A DNA stretch of 64,000 bases from Bromus sterilis (taxonomy: Eukaryota > Streptophyta > Magnoliopsida > Poales > Poaceae): NCBI GenBank assembly GCA_950022295.1, contig OX465600.1, forward strand, positions 2,604,001 to 2,668,000, in the 5' to 3' direction. A model generated the notes under the pieces. It was not told where the DNA came from. It saw only the letters and a program-made list of their open reading frames with translations, and ran no database searches. Made by a program: the position numbers and the translations under genes. This document shows, one piece after another, positions 10,327 through 24,406 of the stretch; the first letter of the stretch is position 1; the number at the start of each line of letters is the position of its first letter.

Positions 10327-12249
10327 GATGACACTCCACGCGTTGCTGCGACAACTGTTAATAAATAATTTAATGTTTTAAAATATGAGAAATGTGATGA
10401 AACTTAGTAGTATAACTTAATTATAAATCCTTTTATTGAAATAAATATTTTTTTGAGTAAAAATTTAAGAAAATTTGATGAGAAATCTAAATGAGTGTGA
10501 TTTTTGTTTTATTAATTTATCGAATATACCGGCAAGAAGATATGAGATGAAAACAACGTTGAGTAGAGAGAGTGAAGACATCACCTTTAAATAAACCTCA
10601 AAGCAATGCTAGCAACTACATGATTAATATTTTCAAATACATGATTAATATTTTTCAAATACAAGATTGACACTTTCAAATACATATATGTCTCAGCTAC
10701 ATGGAGGACCTAGATCCCCTAGACTGCCTTGAAGTTCACTGGGAGAACAACATGCTTTGGTTTGTGCACACATCATATCAATAATGCAATGCCTTGCAAA
10801 ACTCTCATTGTTTAGTTTGAATTGATTGGTAACAATGAGTACTTTACTAGATATGGTGCAAATTGACATGTATTTAGTAGTATGTTGCATTAACACTGGA
10901 TAGCGGATGCGTTTTGATGGATTACAGGATGTTGTATGGTGTTGTGGATCACTTGGATATCTTCTGATATTTATATTTCCATGGTGTGAGAAGGGAGGGT
11001 CTATCAACTTAGGGAGTTCAGAGTTCTTAGTGTCCTCTCTCATGAATGCTTATATAAGGTGATTAGGGGTACAATGCTTAGTTAATTTCTCGAGTTATTG
11101 AATTGGTCGAAAAATATGATCCACATCATAGGAAGAGATGGTATGATAGCTTTAGACTATGCAAATTATTCAATTCATATATGCTTCAATTGGTTTAACT
11201 TCCATATCACATGTTTGACGAATTCAAAAAAGTATTAATAATTCCACATGTATACGGTTATTGTCTGTTCATATGTTTCCACTACCATTTTCTTGCCAGC
11301 AAGCAACACTGACCTCACACATCTACTACTCATTTCCTTTGCTATATTGATTTATATTAGAAGTTGAATTTTAGCATGTCATGTATGTGAAAGTTTCTTT
11401 TGTTACAGATGTGGATTTTTTAAATTCCAAGGAGGTGCTTCCTATTTCTTCTATTTGGCTTATTTTAACCGGAGGAGGTTGCTCGCACCAAAGCAGGTGA
11501 GGAGGAGGTTTTGCCGGTGTTGACCATGATAGTTTGGAGCTTCCTCCCTCATGCTCTTTGTGATGTCTCCATGTGCTCAATGGTTTTTCAACTTGTGGTT
11601 CTTTACTTTCCATGACTAATGTAAAGGAGTCATCGTGCACTTCATCAGTACCTATCTTTCTATGTGGATTAATGTTTTTATCTACCATGCTACAAATGTA
11701 AATAAGCTATCATCCACTCATTTCAGAACTATCTTTCTATCTGGATTAATGCTTTGCTCCTATCATGAATTACAATATAGACCATTACATATATATGAAG
11801 GTGGTATCTATCTATATATTTCCTTGTTGCACAAATCTGAAATGTCCTTGTTACATGCAAATTCAATGGTTCTACTACATGGTGTGGGATCTCTACTTGC
11901 GCCATTGGCACAACGGGTCATCTAGTAGGATAAAACAACAATTAATACATCCGTACATAAGTTAGTAAGCGTAGTAATGTTTTGTAGCATCTAGTAGTAT
12001 ATCTTAATGTACATATAATTTGTAGCATTGAAACAAGAGAAGTAATGTTTTTATACCACAAAACCTATTAAATGGCGACAATAGATAAGTTGTATTTAAA
12101 CACAGATTTAACTTACATTAAATATCTTAAGATATGATGCATTGGTAATGCCTTACAAGAGTTGTATTTAAACACATATTTAATGTGCATAATATATCTT
12201 ATGATATGATGCATTGGCAGTGCACTTAGACTGCTCCCAATGCTCCACC
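10327..12249. other. Non-coding segment of unit 2 with a 2.06-kb deletion scar
   Basis: Bases 10477-11405 are almost identical to 2461-3389. At 11405/11406 the sequence jumps to the equivalent of 5453, the scar of the missing block. From about 12085 the MITE-like cluster begins, and the chromovirus nest interrupts it at 12255. No gene recognised. Confidence 0.6.
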
Positions 12250-12254
12250 TTGTA
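12250..12254. repeat. Left target-site duplication of the chromovirus nest (TTGTA)
   Basis: TTGTA here is repeated at 34146-34150, and unit 1 has a single copy at the matching place (CACCTTGTACAAG near 6354), an empty site. Confidence 0.92.
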
Positions 12255-15200
12255 TGTGACGCCCCCAAAATCAATCCGTGTACAGTAATCATACACGCAG
12301 GGTACACGGCTGAGATTAGGGTGCCACGATGAGAATATCACAGCACAACACTAAACACAAAAGGATAAAACCAATATGTTACAATAAAGGGGGGTCACGC
12401 GGACCCGAATACATAAGTTATACAAGCCATAATATCTGAGTACAGACATAGTTAGTCAAGTTATGCCTTAAGAAGGCTAGCACAAATAACATCAGAGATA
12501 TAGATCGAAAAGGCAAGGCCTCCTGCCTGGGAGCCTCCGAAACTACTCCTGGTCCTGGTCAGCGGGGGTCTCGACGTAGTAGTATCCGCCTCCGGGGTAC
12601 TCCTGCTCCTGGGCTCCAACGTCGACTGCAGCGGCCGATCAGGCAAAACAGTAAAGGAAATAAAGCAGGTGAGTATCTAGTATACCCGCGACTCTTACGT
12701 CCGCTACTAAGCATTATGCATTTGTATCAAAGTAAAGGGGAGGCTGTATATAGTGGACTGCAAGATAGAAATCAGAATAAGGGTAAGGAGCTAGGCCTAT
12801 CGAAGACTAGCATCTTCTGACGATGTCTTGCAGCATGAGAAGAGAATCAGCCAACAGTTCATATAAAGCAATAAAGTAACAATGAAGCAGAAGTTGCTGC
12901 AACATTGTATAATATAAGTTGTAATGATTAATAATAATAATGCCTCCGAGTTCCCCTCCTCGACTCCCTGCGAGGAAGAAGACCCGGAACCATACAGTTT
13001 AATAGTAATAGTTTCTAATGGTAAGATCCAGCTTCAGCATAAAGCGTCCTGTTACCGTGGACACGGCTATTCGAATAGATTAAACTCTCTGCAGGGGTGC
13101 ACTACTATTCAGCCTGCACGCTCGGATCTCCAGGGTGGCGTGAACCTTGTTAGGGAACGCCCCACCGAGGCTATCCGACACGACGCAACCCATCCTAGGC
13201 TCAGCAGAGAGGCCATCCGCCGGACTATATCCTATGCGCCAAGGGGTCTAGGTCCCTCACCCTTGCACGCTCCTGCATGGTACGAGATTGGCCGGTGAAG
13301 CAAAAGCAAATCCAAAACACACCTGCTGCAGCAAATAAGACAAGACCGCTTCCCGGCTATCAGCCCGTGGTACTGCTGACGTCTGAAGAGCTTTCGGACA
13401 AACTACGGCGCGGAGGGCCCACACCGTAATCCCACGTGTAGGTAGTGCGTACAGACCAACGAGTCTCTCAAGTCATCCGCCAAACCATTTAGCATTTTAA
13501 TATTATCTCGCAGACAACCGTTATCGCTGTCTGACTAACATCACAACGGACAACGAACAACAACAAGGCCCACCAGTAACGTCGGGGCCTGCCCTGTCGT
13601 CCCGTCAAAGCGCGCGGTTACCGACAAGGTGAACCGTCTCCTTACCTTGTCTCGCGTGTGCTCTTGGTAGAGCTCGACTTTTGCGTGGTTTGGTAACTCT
13701 CGCGAGATACGAGCAGGGGCCAAGCACGCCAGTAACGTCGGTCGTACCCTCCCTGTCGTTCCCGACACAATATCGCTCGCGGGCACCGTTGGGTCGCCCG
13801 ACTTCTTACCTTAAGGACAACCGCTGTTCAGGACCCTATGGCGGCAAGACAAAGTCAGTCTCGAATGGAGTACAAGGATTACTCCTTGATAGCTCACACT
13901 TGAGGTGACTAGGCATAACCCAGATAGGGGCCTTTGGCGGTGTCTGCTTTGTACCGTACCTGTGCAGTTGTATATATTGTATCCGTGTTCACTCCCCTGA
14001 GTGATCACGCCCCACTATCTAGTCCTAGCTAACAATGCGTAGGGTTCACTGCTGAATATATGCATAATTATAACAGGCAACATAGGATAAAGGAAGGTAC
14101 ATCAAGGGGCGACAAAAATAGGCTATGCAATTGAATAGGATTGTAATCGTAGCAGCAGCAGTAAAAATGCCTAGTGCAAGAAAGTACGGAAAGGTAGGCG
14201 ATATCTGGGGAAGAGAATGGCTCTGCTTGCCTGGAAGCTCGCGGGTAGGGGTCGGGTCGTCGACGAAGTAGTTGTACCCGGCGGCGGTGTAGTCGGCGGT
14301 AGCAGCGGGGTCTACCGGAGATTAAGGGGGGAAGGAAACAGTAAATACACAGCAATATATACAAACAAATACATGGCATGATGTATGCAAAGTTAACGGT
14401 GGTCTAACGCAGTACGATGTATCAGGCTCGGAGCGGGAATCCATCCGGGGATGAACTACCGGCTCCGGGTGATTACCGGACAGGGTGTCCGGAGGGGGAA
14501 GGATCAAGCCGGAGGTGTCGTGGACATCCGACAAGGACAAGGGGGGTGTATCCGAGTTAGTTGAACTATTCTGAACAACTTTCGTGTTCGAAATAAATTC
14601 ATCCGGGTACTTTTTATCGGTACCGGGAATTATCGACATACAGCCCGGAGGGGGGGAATGTCGATGATCGGTGTGTTAGGGGGGGAGGTAGACATACGGA
14701 TAGCGTATCCGTATTTGTTATATTTTTCTGATCAATTTTGATGTATAAAGTTTTTCGATCCGATATACGGATTAAAAGATATTGATTTTATAAGTTTTAA
14801 GCAATTTAAATCATTTTCTAAATCATTTTTAATTATTTTATTTATTATCAGAAACATTATCCACAACAGATTGACTGGTCAAACCTGACCAGTGGGTCGC
14901 CTTGGTCAGCCTCACATGCTAATAAAACATTTTAATTAAATTTAATTACCCACTAGACCCACATGTCATAGCCTGGTTAGTTCAGAAATTGTTTTTATTA
15001 ATAAAATGCGGTGGGGCCGAGGTGTCATACAAACATGTGCTTAATTAATCATCTATAATTTGTTTAAGGGCTTGGGCCCACTTGTAATAGACCCAGGGGT
15101 AACTTATTTCATCTCTAACAGCGGCTTAGACTAACAGTGGAGGTTAAGGGTTAATCCCTATGGGTGGGCCCCAGAGGTCAGCGGCACAACCACTGAGGTG

Positions 15201-15666
15201 AGACCAGCGCGGGCATGCCGGCGACGACCAGCAGAAGCACGGCGAGGTCCTTGCGGTCCACGCCGGCGACCATTTGGCTCGCGGAGGGGCGAAATCGAGC
15301 GAGCGTTGTGCCGCGCATCCACTGGTGTACACAGTGGGCGGCGGGGACGAACGGAGCAGCGGTCACGGCGGGCTCCCGCGGCGGCCGGAGCACGGCTTAG
15401 CGGGGCGGCGGCCTACGGCACAAAAAGCGAGCGCTGGAAAGGGGGGGGGACGTGGTGGCTCACATCGGTGCCGGGGAGCTACTCTAGGAGGCCGGGGGTG
15501 CAGCTACGGTGGCGGATCAAGGCGGGGGTTGCCGGTGGCCGTTGACGGAGAGGATGAGAACGACGTCGGCTTCAAGGCGTCCGGCTTCGATTGAACGCGC
15601 AGGCAGACGTGGACGTCCACGCCGGAGCTCCTGGGCAAGACGGCCGGGCTGGAGGTGGTCGGTGGC
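12255..15666 (-). repeat. Left (3') LTR of outer element, truncated by nested insertion
   Basis: Starts TGTGACGCCC and matches 29871-33283. It stops at 15666, where the inner element begins with its own TGTGACGCCC. The missing remainder (equivalent of 33284-34145) is absent from the window. Small ORFs inside are not genes. Confidence 0.9.
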
Positions 15667-18600
15667 TGTGACGCCCCAAAATCAATCCGTGTACAGTAAT
15701 CATACACGCAGGGTACACGGCTGAGATTAGGGTGCCACGGTGAGAATATCACAGCACAACACTATACAGAAAAGGATAAACCAATATGTTACAATAAAGG
15801 GGGGGTCACTCGAACCCGAATACATAAGTCATACAAACCAATATCTGAGTACAGACATAGTTAGTCAAGTTTTGCCTTAAGAAGGCTAGCACAAATAACA
15901 TCAGAGATACAGATCGAAAAGGCAAGGCCTCCTGCCTGGGATCCACCGAACTACTCCTGGTCCTGGTCAGTGGGGGTCTCGACGTAGTAGTATCCGCCTC
16001 TGGGGTACTCCTGCTCCTGGGCTCCAACGTCGACTGCAGCGGCCGATCAGGCAAAACAGTAAAGGAAATAAAGCAGGTGAGTATCTAGTATACCCGCGAG
16101 TCTTACGTCCGCTACTAAGCATTATGCATTGTATCAACGGAAAGAAGAGGCTATATATAGTGGACTGCAAGATAGAAATCAGAATAAGGGTAAGAAGCTA
16201 GGCCTATCGAAGACTAGCATCTTCCGACGAGGTCTTGCAGCATGAGCAGAGAAACAGCCAAGAGCTTATATAAAGCAATAAAGTAACAATGAAGCAGAAG
16301 TTGATGCAACAATGTATAATATAAGTTGTAATGATTAATAATAACAATGCCTCCGAGTTCACCTCCTCGACATCCCCGCGAGGAAGAGAACCCGGAACCA
16401 TCCAGTTTAATAATAATAGTTTCTAGTGGTAAGATCCAGCTTCAGCATAAAGCGTCCTGTTACCGTGGACACGGCTATTCGAATAGATTAAACTCCCTGC
16501 AGGGGTGCACTACTGTTCAGCCTGCACGCTCGGATCTCCAGGGTGGCGGGAACCTGGTTAGGGAACGCTCCACCAAAGCTATCCGACACGACGCAGTTCA
16601 TCCTAGGCTCAGCAGAGAGGCCATCCGCCGGACTATATCCTATGCGCCAAGGGGTCTAGGTCCCTCACCCTTGCACGCTCCTGCACGGTACGAGACTGGC
16701 CGGTGAAGCAAAAGCAAATCCAAAACACACGTGCTGCAGCAAATAAGACAAGACCGCTTCCCGGCTATCAGCCCGTGGTACTGCTGATGTCTGGAGAGCT
16801 TTCGGACAGACTACGACGCAGGGGAGCCCATACTCCTTGTCCCACGTGAAGGTAGTGCGTACAGACCAACGGGTCTCTCAAGTCATCCGCCGAACCATTT
16901 AGCATTTTAATTAACCTGCGTGACAACCGTTATCGTTGCCTCGACTTAACCGACCAGCGGACAGCAGTCAGGACCACCAGTAACGTCGGTGCCTGCCCTG
17001 TCGTCCCACCGAGTCACTGCGGTTACCAACAAGGTGAACCGTCTCCTTACCTTGTCTCGCGTGTGCTCTTAGTAGAGCTCGACTTTCGTGGTTTGGTAAC
17101 TCCCGCGAGATACGAGCAGGGGCCAAGCACGCCAGTAACGTCGGTCGTACCCTCCCTGTCGTTCCCGACGATATACCTCTCGCGGGCACCGTTGGGTCGC
17201 CCGACTTCTTACCTTAAGGACAACCGCTGTTCAGGACCCTATGGCGGCAAGACAAAGTCAGCCTCGAGTGGAGTACAAGGATTACTCCTTGATAGCTGAC
17301 ACTTGAGGTGACTAGGCATAACCCAGATAGGGGCCTTTGGCGGTGTCTGCATTGTACCGTACCTGTGCAGTTGTATATATTGTATCCGTGTTCACTCCCC
17401 TGAGTGATCACGGCCCGCTACCTAATCCTAGCTAACAATGCGCAGGGCTCACTGCTGAATAATGCATAAGTAATAATAGGCAGCATAGGATAAAGGAAAG
17501 GTACATCAAGGGGCGACAAAATCAGGCTATGCAATTGAATAGGGTTGTCATCGTAGCAGCAGCAGTAACAATGCCTAGTGCAAGAAATGTACGGAAAGAT
17601 AGGCGATATCTGGGGAAGAGAATGGCTCTGCTTGCCTGCAAGCTCGACGGTAGGGGTAGGGTCGCCGACGAAGTAGTCGTACCCGGCGGCGGTGTAGTCG
17701 GCGGTAGCAGCGGGGTCTACCGGAGATTAAGGGGGGAAGGAAACAGTAAATACACAGCAATAATATACAAACATATGCATGACATGACAAATGAAAAGTT
17801 AACGGTGTTCTAACGCAGTGCAATGTATAAGGCTCGGAGCGGGAATTCATCCGGGGATGAACTTCCGGCTCCGGGTGATTACCGAACAGGGTGTCCGGAG
17901 GGGGAAGGTTTCATGCCGGAGGTGTCGTGGGTACCGGACAAACATAAGGGGGGTGTATCCTTGTTAGATTAACCATTCCGGACAACTTTCGTGTTCGGAA
18001 TAAATTCATCCGGGTACTTTTTATCGATACAGGAAATTATCGACAGACAGCCCGGAGGGGGGAATGTCGATGACCGGTGTGCTAGGGGGGTGGGGTAGAC
18101 ATACGAATAGCGTATTCGTATTCGTTATATTTTTCTGATCAATTTTCATGTATAAAGTTTTTCGATCCGATATACGGATTAAAAGATATTGATTTTATAA
18201 GTTTTAATCAATTTAAATCAATTTTCTGGATTTATTTAATTAATAAATTACAACATTATCCACAGAGGGTTGACTGGTCAAACCTGACCAGTGGGTCCCA
18301 CTGGTCAGCCTCACAGTGTGATAATTCATTTTAATTAAATCTAAATATAGCCAGGGCCCACCTGTCATGGGCACATTTTAATAATTACATTTTAATTAGA
18401 CTAGTTAACTAGCCTAATGACTGGGGGCCCACAAGTCAGTCCAGGAGTTATTTATCTTAGTTATATTAATTCTATTAGGGACTGATTAGTGGTTAGTTAA
18501 ACCGAGTGGGGCCCACACGTCAGTGGGACACCCACAGGGTTAACCACGGAGGCGCGCCGGCGGTGAGCCGTGGCACGACGGAGGCTCACCGGAAGCCGTC

Positions 18601-19912
18601 CTCGGCCACCATTTGGCCAGCCCCGGTCACGAATCAGGTGGGCACGAGGCCGCGCGTCTACGGGTATGCGAGGCGGACGCCGAGGACGACCACCTCGACG
18701 GCGGTGAGTGCACAGGCGGCGGCCGGAATACTGGGCCGACGGGGATGGTGCTCCCGTGCGTCAAAAGGAGCGGGGAGAGGGGGGAAACGGGCGTAGGCTC
18801 ACCGGGAGCACGTTGAGGATGGCAGAAGGCAGGGGGAGGCGTCGGCGGCCACGAATCGGACGACGAGGTCGCGGCGGACGTGGTGGAGGAAGAAGACCGG
18901 GGCGTCGCGCTCGGGGCCTCCCGGGGCAATTCGTCGTGCAGGGAGACGAGGTAGTCCACGGCGGGTCGCCTGGACACGGTGCCAGGACCGGAGATGGCCG
19001 GTGGCCGCGTCGGCGTCGATGGCGCGCACGGCGGAGCTCGGCTCGCGGCTCTGTAGTGCGGGCGGAGGGGGAGAGATGCTAGGGAGGGAGGGGACGAGCG
19101 GGAGGGGGGGGGGGCGTCGATCTAGGGTTCCACGGGGGGCGGCTCGCCCTCTTAAGCCACCGGGGAGGTCGCCGATGGCCTCCACGGCGATGGTGGCCGC
19201 GCTGGCCACGGCCGATGGCCGACACGCCATGGGCGTGAACAGGGAGACGACGGGTGGGGGGAGGCCGGGTGGGCCGTTTTCGGGGTGGGGAGGGGAATGG
19301 GCTGGGTGGCCCAGCGAGGAGGGGGGATTAGATTAGGCCTTTGCTTTGTTGTTGTTGTTTTTTTTTTATATATTTTCTTTTCTGTAATTTTCTTTCTTTA
19401 ATTATTTTATATACCTTGGCATTTTTTTAAAATGTGGCATGTGACCCATAATTGTTTTTATACCCTAGGCTAGTGCCACAAAAGATTTGGGGTCAAAAGA
19501 AAATCATTTAATATTTGATTTAAATATAAAATGATTAAATTGGGGTTTCTAGCTACTGTTTCGATTTGTTTGGAATTAATTAGAGATTAATAAAATCTCC
19601 AACTTGGTGATTTATACTCCACTGAATATTAGTAATTTAATAAAAGTGGAAGATGAGTTTTTGGACAATGTTTATTTTCCACATGTTTTTAATATACCAC
19701 CAAGGCAATTTATTTGATTTGAATTCAAAGTCAATTTGAATTGAGCTTGGCATTGCTTTGATCCAAGATGACCAAGTCCATGATCTCATTGCATTCAACA
19801 TTATCAAAGGAGAATTTGAATTTGAACTGAACCAGTTGATCAAACAAAAGTTTTGAACAGTACAGATGAACAGTAACAGTGATTACTGTTCACTGACAGT
19901 GAGGGTGTTACA
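15667..19912 (-). repeat. Left (3') LTR of inner element, complete, 4246 bases
   Basis: Runs from TGTGAC to GTTACA, the TG...CA ends expected of an LTR. A palindrome of GAACAGTAA and TTACTGTTC (19868-19891) lies 21 bases from the right end, and GACTGGTCA-AACC-TGACCAGT near 18270 recurs in all four LTRs. Bases 18550-19330 are GC-rich and differ from the outer subfamily. The 5'-rich ORFs here are incidental. Confidence 0.92.
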
Positions 19913-19926
19913 AATCTCCCCCACTA
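19913..19926 (-). other. Polypurine tract of inner element
   Basis: Read on the minus strand it is a purine run (GTGGGGGAGATTTG) directly next to the LTR terminus, the expected plus-strand primer site. The position supports minus orientation of the element. Confidence 0.75.
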
Positions 19927-19948
19927 CAAGAATTCTCGTCTCGAGAAT

Positions 19949-22900
19949 CTAAGCGGTAGAGGGGAAAAGATCGGGGTATTCCTCACGAAGGCGATCTTCG
20001 CGTTCCCAAGTGGCTTCGTCTTCAGAATGATTCGACCACTGAACTTTGAGGAACTTGGTCGTCTTGTTGCGGGTCTTGCGTTCAGACTGATCGAGAATGC
20101 GGCTCGGATGTTCTTGATAAGTCAAGTCCTGTTGCAGCTCAATCATATCATGTTCCACTTCACGAATAGGGTCTTTGAAGCAGCGTGGGAGTTGCGACAC
20201 GTGGAAGACATCGTGGACTTGAGAGAGGTTTGGCGGCAATTCCAATCGTTATGCCACTGGTCCACTCCTGGAAAGGATACGGAACGGGCCAATGTAGCGA
20301 GGAGCTAACTTGCCTTTGATTCCGAAACGATGAGTGCCCCTCATGGGAGTGACACGAAGGTAAGCATATTCGCCAGGTTGATAGACCATTTCCTTGTGCT
20401 TGCGGTCATAGTTGCTCTTCTGACGAGACTGAGCAGCTTTCAGATGTTCACGGATAACGCGAACCTGATCTTCGGCATGTTGTATGATGTCCGGACCAAT
20501 GAGAGTTCGTTCTCTAGTTTCGGACCAATTCAGCGGGGTTCGGCACTTACGTCCATAGAGAACTTCAAAGGGTGCCATCTTCAGACTAGCTTGATAGCTA
20601 TTGTTGTACGAGAATTCGGCAAATGGAAGAGATTCCTCCCATTTCTTACCGAATGAAATGACACAAGCTCGAAGAATATCTTCAAGCACTTGATTAACTC
20701 GTTCGACTTGTCCTTGCGACTGGGGGTGATAAGCGGTGCTGAATTTTAGGTGAGTGCCCATAGCTTCTTGGAAACTATCCCAGAACTTAGAGGTGAAAAT
20801 GCTGCCTCGGTCGGAACTGATCTCCAACGGAATACCGTGGAGCGACACGATTCTGGAAACATACAAGTCTGCCAACTGACTAGCAGAGATCGTCTCCTTG
20901 ACTGGCAGAAAGTGGGAAACTTTGGAGAATCGGTCGATGACGACAAAGATGGCATCATGACCTTTCTGTGATCGGGGAAATCCGGTGACGAAGTCCATTT
21001 CAATCTTGTCCCATTTCCATTCAGGAATAGAGAGTGGTTGCAGAGTTCCAGCAGGTCTCTGATGTTCTGCCTTGACGCGACGGCAAACGTCACATTCAGA
21101 AACATATCGGGCAATGTCTTGCTTCATGTTAGGCCACCAGAATTGCTGACGAATGTCTTGGTACATCTTGGTGCTTCCAGGATGAATGGACAGCGGGGTA
21201 TCGTGAGCCGCTTTCATGACCTTTGGGGTCATATCCAGGTTCTCATGCCTGCCCTTGCTGTGAGTAACCACTAAACGGTTCTGGTAGAACGCCGCACCTT
21301 TGCTATCAATGGTGAAGGGTGAGGGCCTCCCATTGGCGATATCGCGCTTAATCTTGTGTACGAAATCATCATATAACTGTATACACTTGACGGATTTGAC
21401 GAGATCCGGTTCGATAACCAGGTTATTTGCATAACCTTGAGGAACAATCTCGAGGTTTAGCTTGCGTAGCTCTTCATACAGAAGCGGTTGTTGTACTTGA
21501 ACTTCAAGTTCACTACAGTAGGCTTTGCGGCTCAGGGCATCAGCCACCACATTAGCTTTGCCAGGGGTGTAAGAAATTCCCATGTTGTAGTTGGCTATTG
21601 TCTCGAGCCATCTCTGCTGGCGGAGATTCAGGTCGGGCTGAGTAAACAAGTACTTCAGACTTTGGTGGTCGGTGAAGATCTCGCAACGATTACCGACGAG
21701 GTAATGTCGCCACAGCTTCAATGCATAAATTACCGCTGCCAATTCGAGATCATGAGTTGGATACTTATCTTCGTGAGCACGCAATTGACGAGAGCCATAA
21801 GCAATCACTTTGCGCTCTTGCATTAGGACACAGCCTAATCCTTGACGAGACGCGTCACAATATATCACGAAGTCCTTCTGAGTATCAGGGGGAGCAAGCA
21901 CTGGGGGAGAAGTGAGCTTGTCCTTGAGAGCTTGAAAACTTTCCTGACATTTATCTGTCCACTCAAACTTGACGCCTTTGTGCAGCAGGTTAGTCAGGGG
22001 CCTGGCAATCTTGGAGAAATTCTCGACAAAACGGCGGCAATAGCTGGCAAGGCCGAGGAAACTTCGGACTTGCTTGACAGTCCTGGGCGGAGTCCAGTCA
22101 AGAATAGCCTGGATACGTTCGGGGTTGACGGCAACGCCATCCTTGGAAATCACATGACCAAGGTAAGTTACTTCAGGAAGCCAGAACTCACACTTTGAGT
22201 ATTTAGCATACAGTTTGTGTTCTCGAAGCTTTTCCAGTATAAGGCGAAGATGTTCAGCATGTTCTGCATCGGTCTTGGAGTAAATCAATATATCATCCAG
22301 ATAAACCACGACGAACTTGTCGAGGTATTCAATGAATATATAGTTCATCAATCCGGAGAAGGTGGCTGGTGCATTCGTCAAGACAAATGACATGACAGTG
22401 TACTCGTATGATCCATAGCGAGTAATGAATGCAGTCTTCGGAATGTCCTCATCACGGACCCGGATCTGATGGTAACCCAACCTTAAGTCGAGTTTTGAAA
22501 ACACCGTGGATCCAGCAAGTTGATCATAAAGATCATTGATCCGAGGGAGGGGGTACTTGTTCTGTATCGTGGCTTGGTTGATAGGTCGGTAATCTTGGAC
22601 CAAACGGTTCGTGCCATCACTCTTCTTGACAAAGAGCGAAGGTGCTCCCCAAGGAGAGGAACTTGGACAGATGAAGCCTTTCTCGAGGGCCGTGTCGATC
22701 TCCTTCTTCAATTCAAGGAGGTGGTGAGGTGGCATCTTATATGGGCGCTTGGCAATAGGGACGGTGCCAGGCTTCAAGTCGATGACGAATTCAACTTCCC
22801 TAATCGGGGGTATCCCCGGCAGTTCTTCCGGCAATACATCGGTAAAATCACAAACGATTGGGACTTTCTCAATCCCTTCGAGAGGTGCGACATTCAAGGC

Positions 22901-24406
22901 ATTCAGAGCATATATACGAGCTTCGGCATTCATCGACACGATGGCAGTGTGACTCACAATCGCGCCAGAAGGATGAAAAAGTTGGATGACCTTGGTGCCA
23001 CAATAAAGTGCGGCATCGTGGGGTTTCAGCCAATCCATACCCAAGATAAGGTCAATCGTGGATGTTTTCAGAATATGTGGGGAGACAAGGAACTCAATCC
23101 TTTCGATCTCGACGGTGATGTTAGGTGCTAGCATGTCAACGTGACACATGCCGCCGGGTGTCTTAACGGCCAAGGGGGTGCGCATCTTTTCGTGGTATAT
23201 GCCATGTTTAGATGCAAATGCTCCAGACATAAATGAATGCGATGCTCCTGTATCAAATAAAACAGTAGCAGGTATTGAGTTAACGAGGAGTGTACCCATC
23301 ACAGTAGCGGGCTGTTCCTGAGCTGCTTCAACATCAATGTTGTAAGCATGACCACGAGCATGAGGATTTGACCCAGTATTATAGTTGAGGGTCCCATTGT
23401 TGCCACGGCCATTTCCGCGGCCAGAAGGGTGAACTACTAGTTGATTCTGTCGCTGAGGGCAGTCTCTGGAAATATGGCCTCGCTGACGGCACTTGAAACA
23501 CATACCATCTTGAGGACGGAGGGGTGCAGTATCGGTCTTCGGCTGTCTCGGCGGGGGCGGAGGCAGACGAGGTGCAACATACGACGGCCTTGGTACAGGG
23601 GCATTTGGACGAAACACACTGTGTGGAAGCCAAACGCGTTGCTTCTGTGCTGTGCCCGAAGATGAGCCAGCATCACGGGGGCGCTTCGGCGAACCACCGA
23701 ACTTAAGCTGAGCGGTCTCCAGAGTGATAGTCTGATTCACCATGGTGGCGAAGTCGGGGAAGACGTGCAAAGCTAGGGCAAGCTGGAGATCTGCGTTGAG
23801 CCCATCACGGAACTTCTCTTGCCTACTTGCATCATTGGGGAGGTCACTTGCAGCATAGCGGGAGAGGCGGAGGAATTCCCTCTGGTATGCCTCGACAGTT
23901 TTGTTGCCCTGAACGAGGTCGCGGAACTCGGCCTTCATACAGTTCATAATCGCCTGGGGGACATAACGAGCACGGAAGGCAGTCTTGAAGTCATTCCAGG
24001 TGACGACAGTCCCTTCAGCTAGCGACCCCTTGTAAGTGTCCCACCACTGAGCAGCGGGACCACGCAGGAAATAGGATGCGAAGGTGACATAATCAGCAGC
24101 GCTCACTTTAGCGAACTCCAGCTGACGAGTGATGTCACGAAGCCAATCATCAGCATCCAGCGGCTGTTCAGGCTGGTGGAAGAGAGGGGGATTGAGACGC
24201 ATGAAATCCCGCAGAGTAACCACAGGCGGTTGGTTCTGGTGCTGGTTCTGGTTCTGATTCTGATTCTGGAGCTGATCTATGACTCCTTGCATAAACACCT
24301 GGTTCATCTGAAACTGCTGCATCATCGCGGCCATGTAGTCCGGCGGCGGAGGTGGATCGTTGGCACCACGACCACGACCACGACCACGACCACCACGACC
24401 AGCCAT
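19949..24406 (-). pseudogene. Ty3/gypsy gag-pol polyprotein (gag, PR, RT, RNase H, integrase, chromodomain), one internal stop
   Basis: A 1486-codon frame starts at MAGRGG (24406), after a GR-rich and NQ-rich gag N-terminus. Upstream in-frame codons to 24541 are leader. Approximate residues from that start: gag zinc knuckle CFKC...H...C 303-316; aspartic protease DTGAS 385-389; RT with YLDD 702-705; RNase H with YCDAS near 851 and TDHQS near 913; integrase zinc residues about 1068-1108; integrase DDE at D1138, D1199, E1235 (35-residue spacing); IGPF motif; and a chromodomain-like end (VQWSNHSEDEATWE) before the stop at 19949. A TAA at 20251-20249 (codon 1386) cuts off the last ~99 codons, so an unsuppressed product lacks the chromodomain. 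Everything else is open, consistent with a young element. Reverse transcription takes place in virus-like particles and integration in the nucleus. Confidence 0.92.

Noticed and set aside
16347..16706. 119-codon plus ORF recurring in several chromovirus LTRs (also 12924, 25740, 30497)
   Set aside because: It recurs because the LTR recurs. It runs antisense to the element, and start and length vary between copies.
18506..19336. Overlapping GC-rich ORFs in all frames (also 15198-15752 and 32791-33498)
   Set aside because: High GC makes stops rare in every frame; translations are low-complexity Arg/Gly/Pro within an LTR.
22520..23131. 203-codon plus ORF
   Set aside because: Shadow on the opposite strand of the well-supported gag-pol frame.
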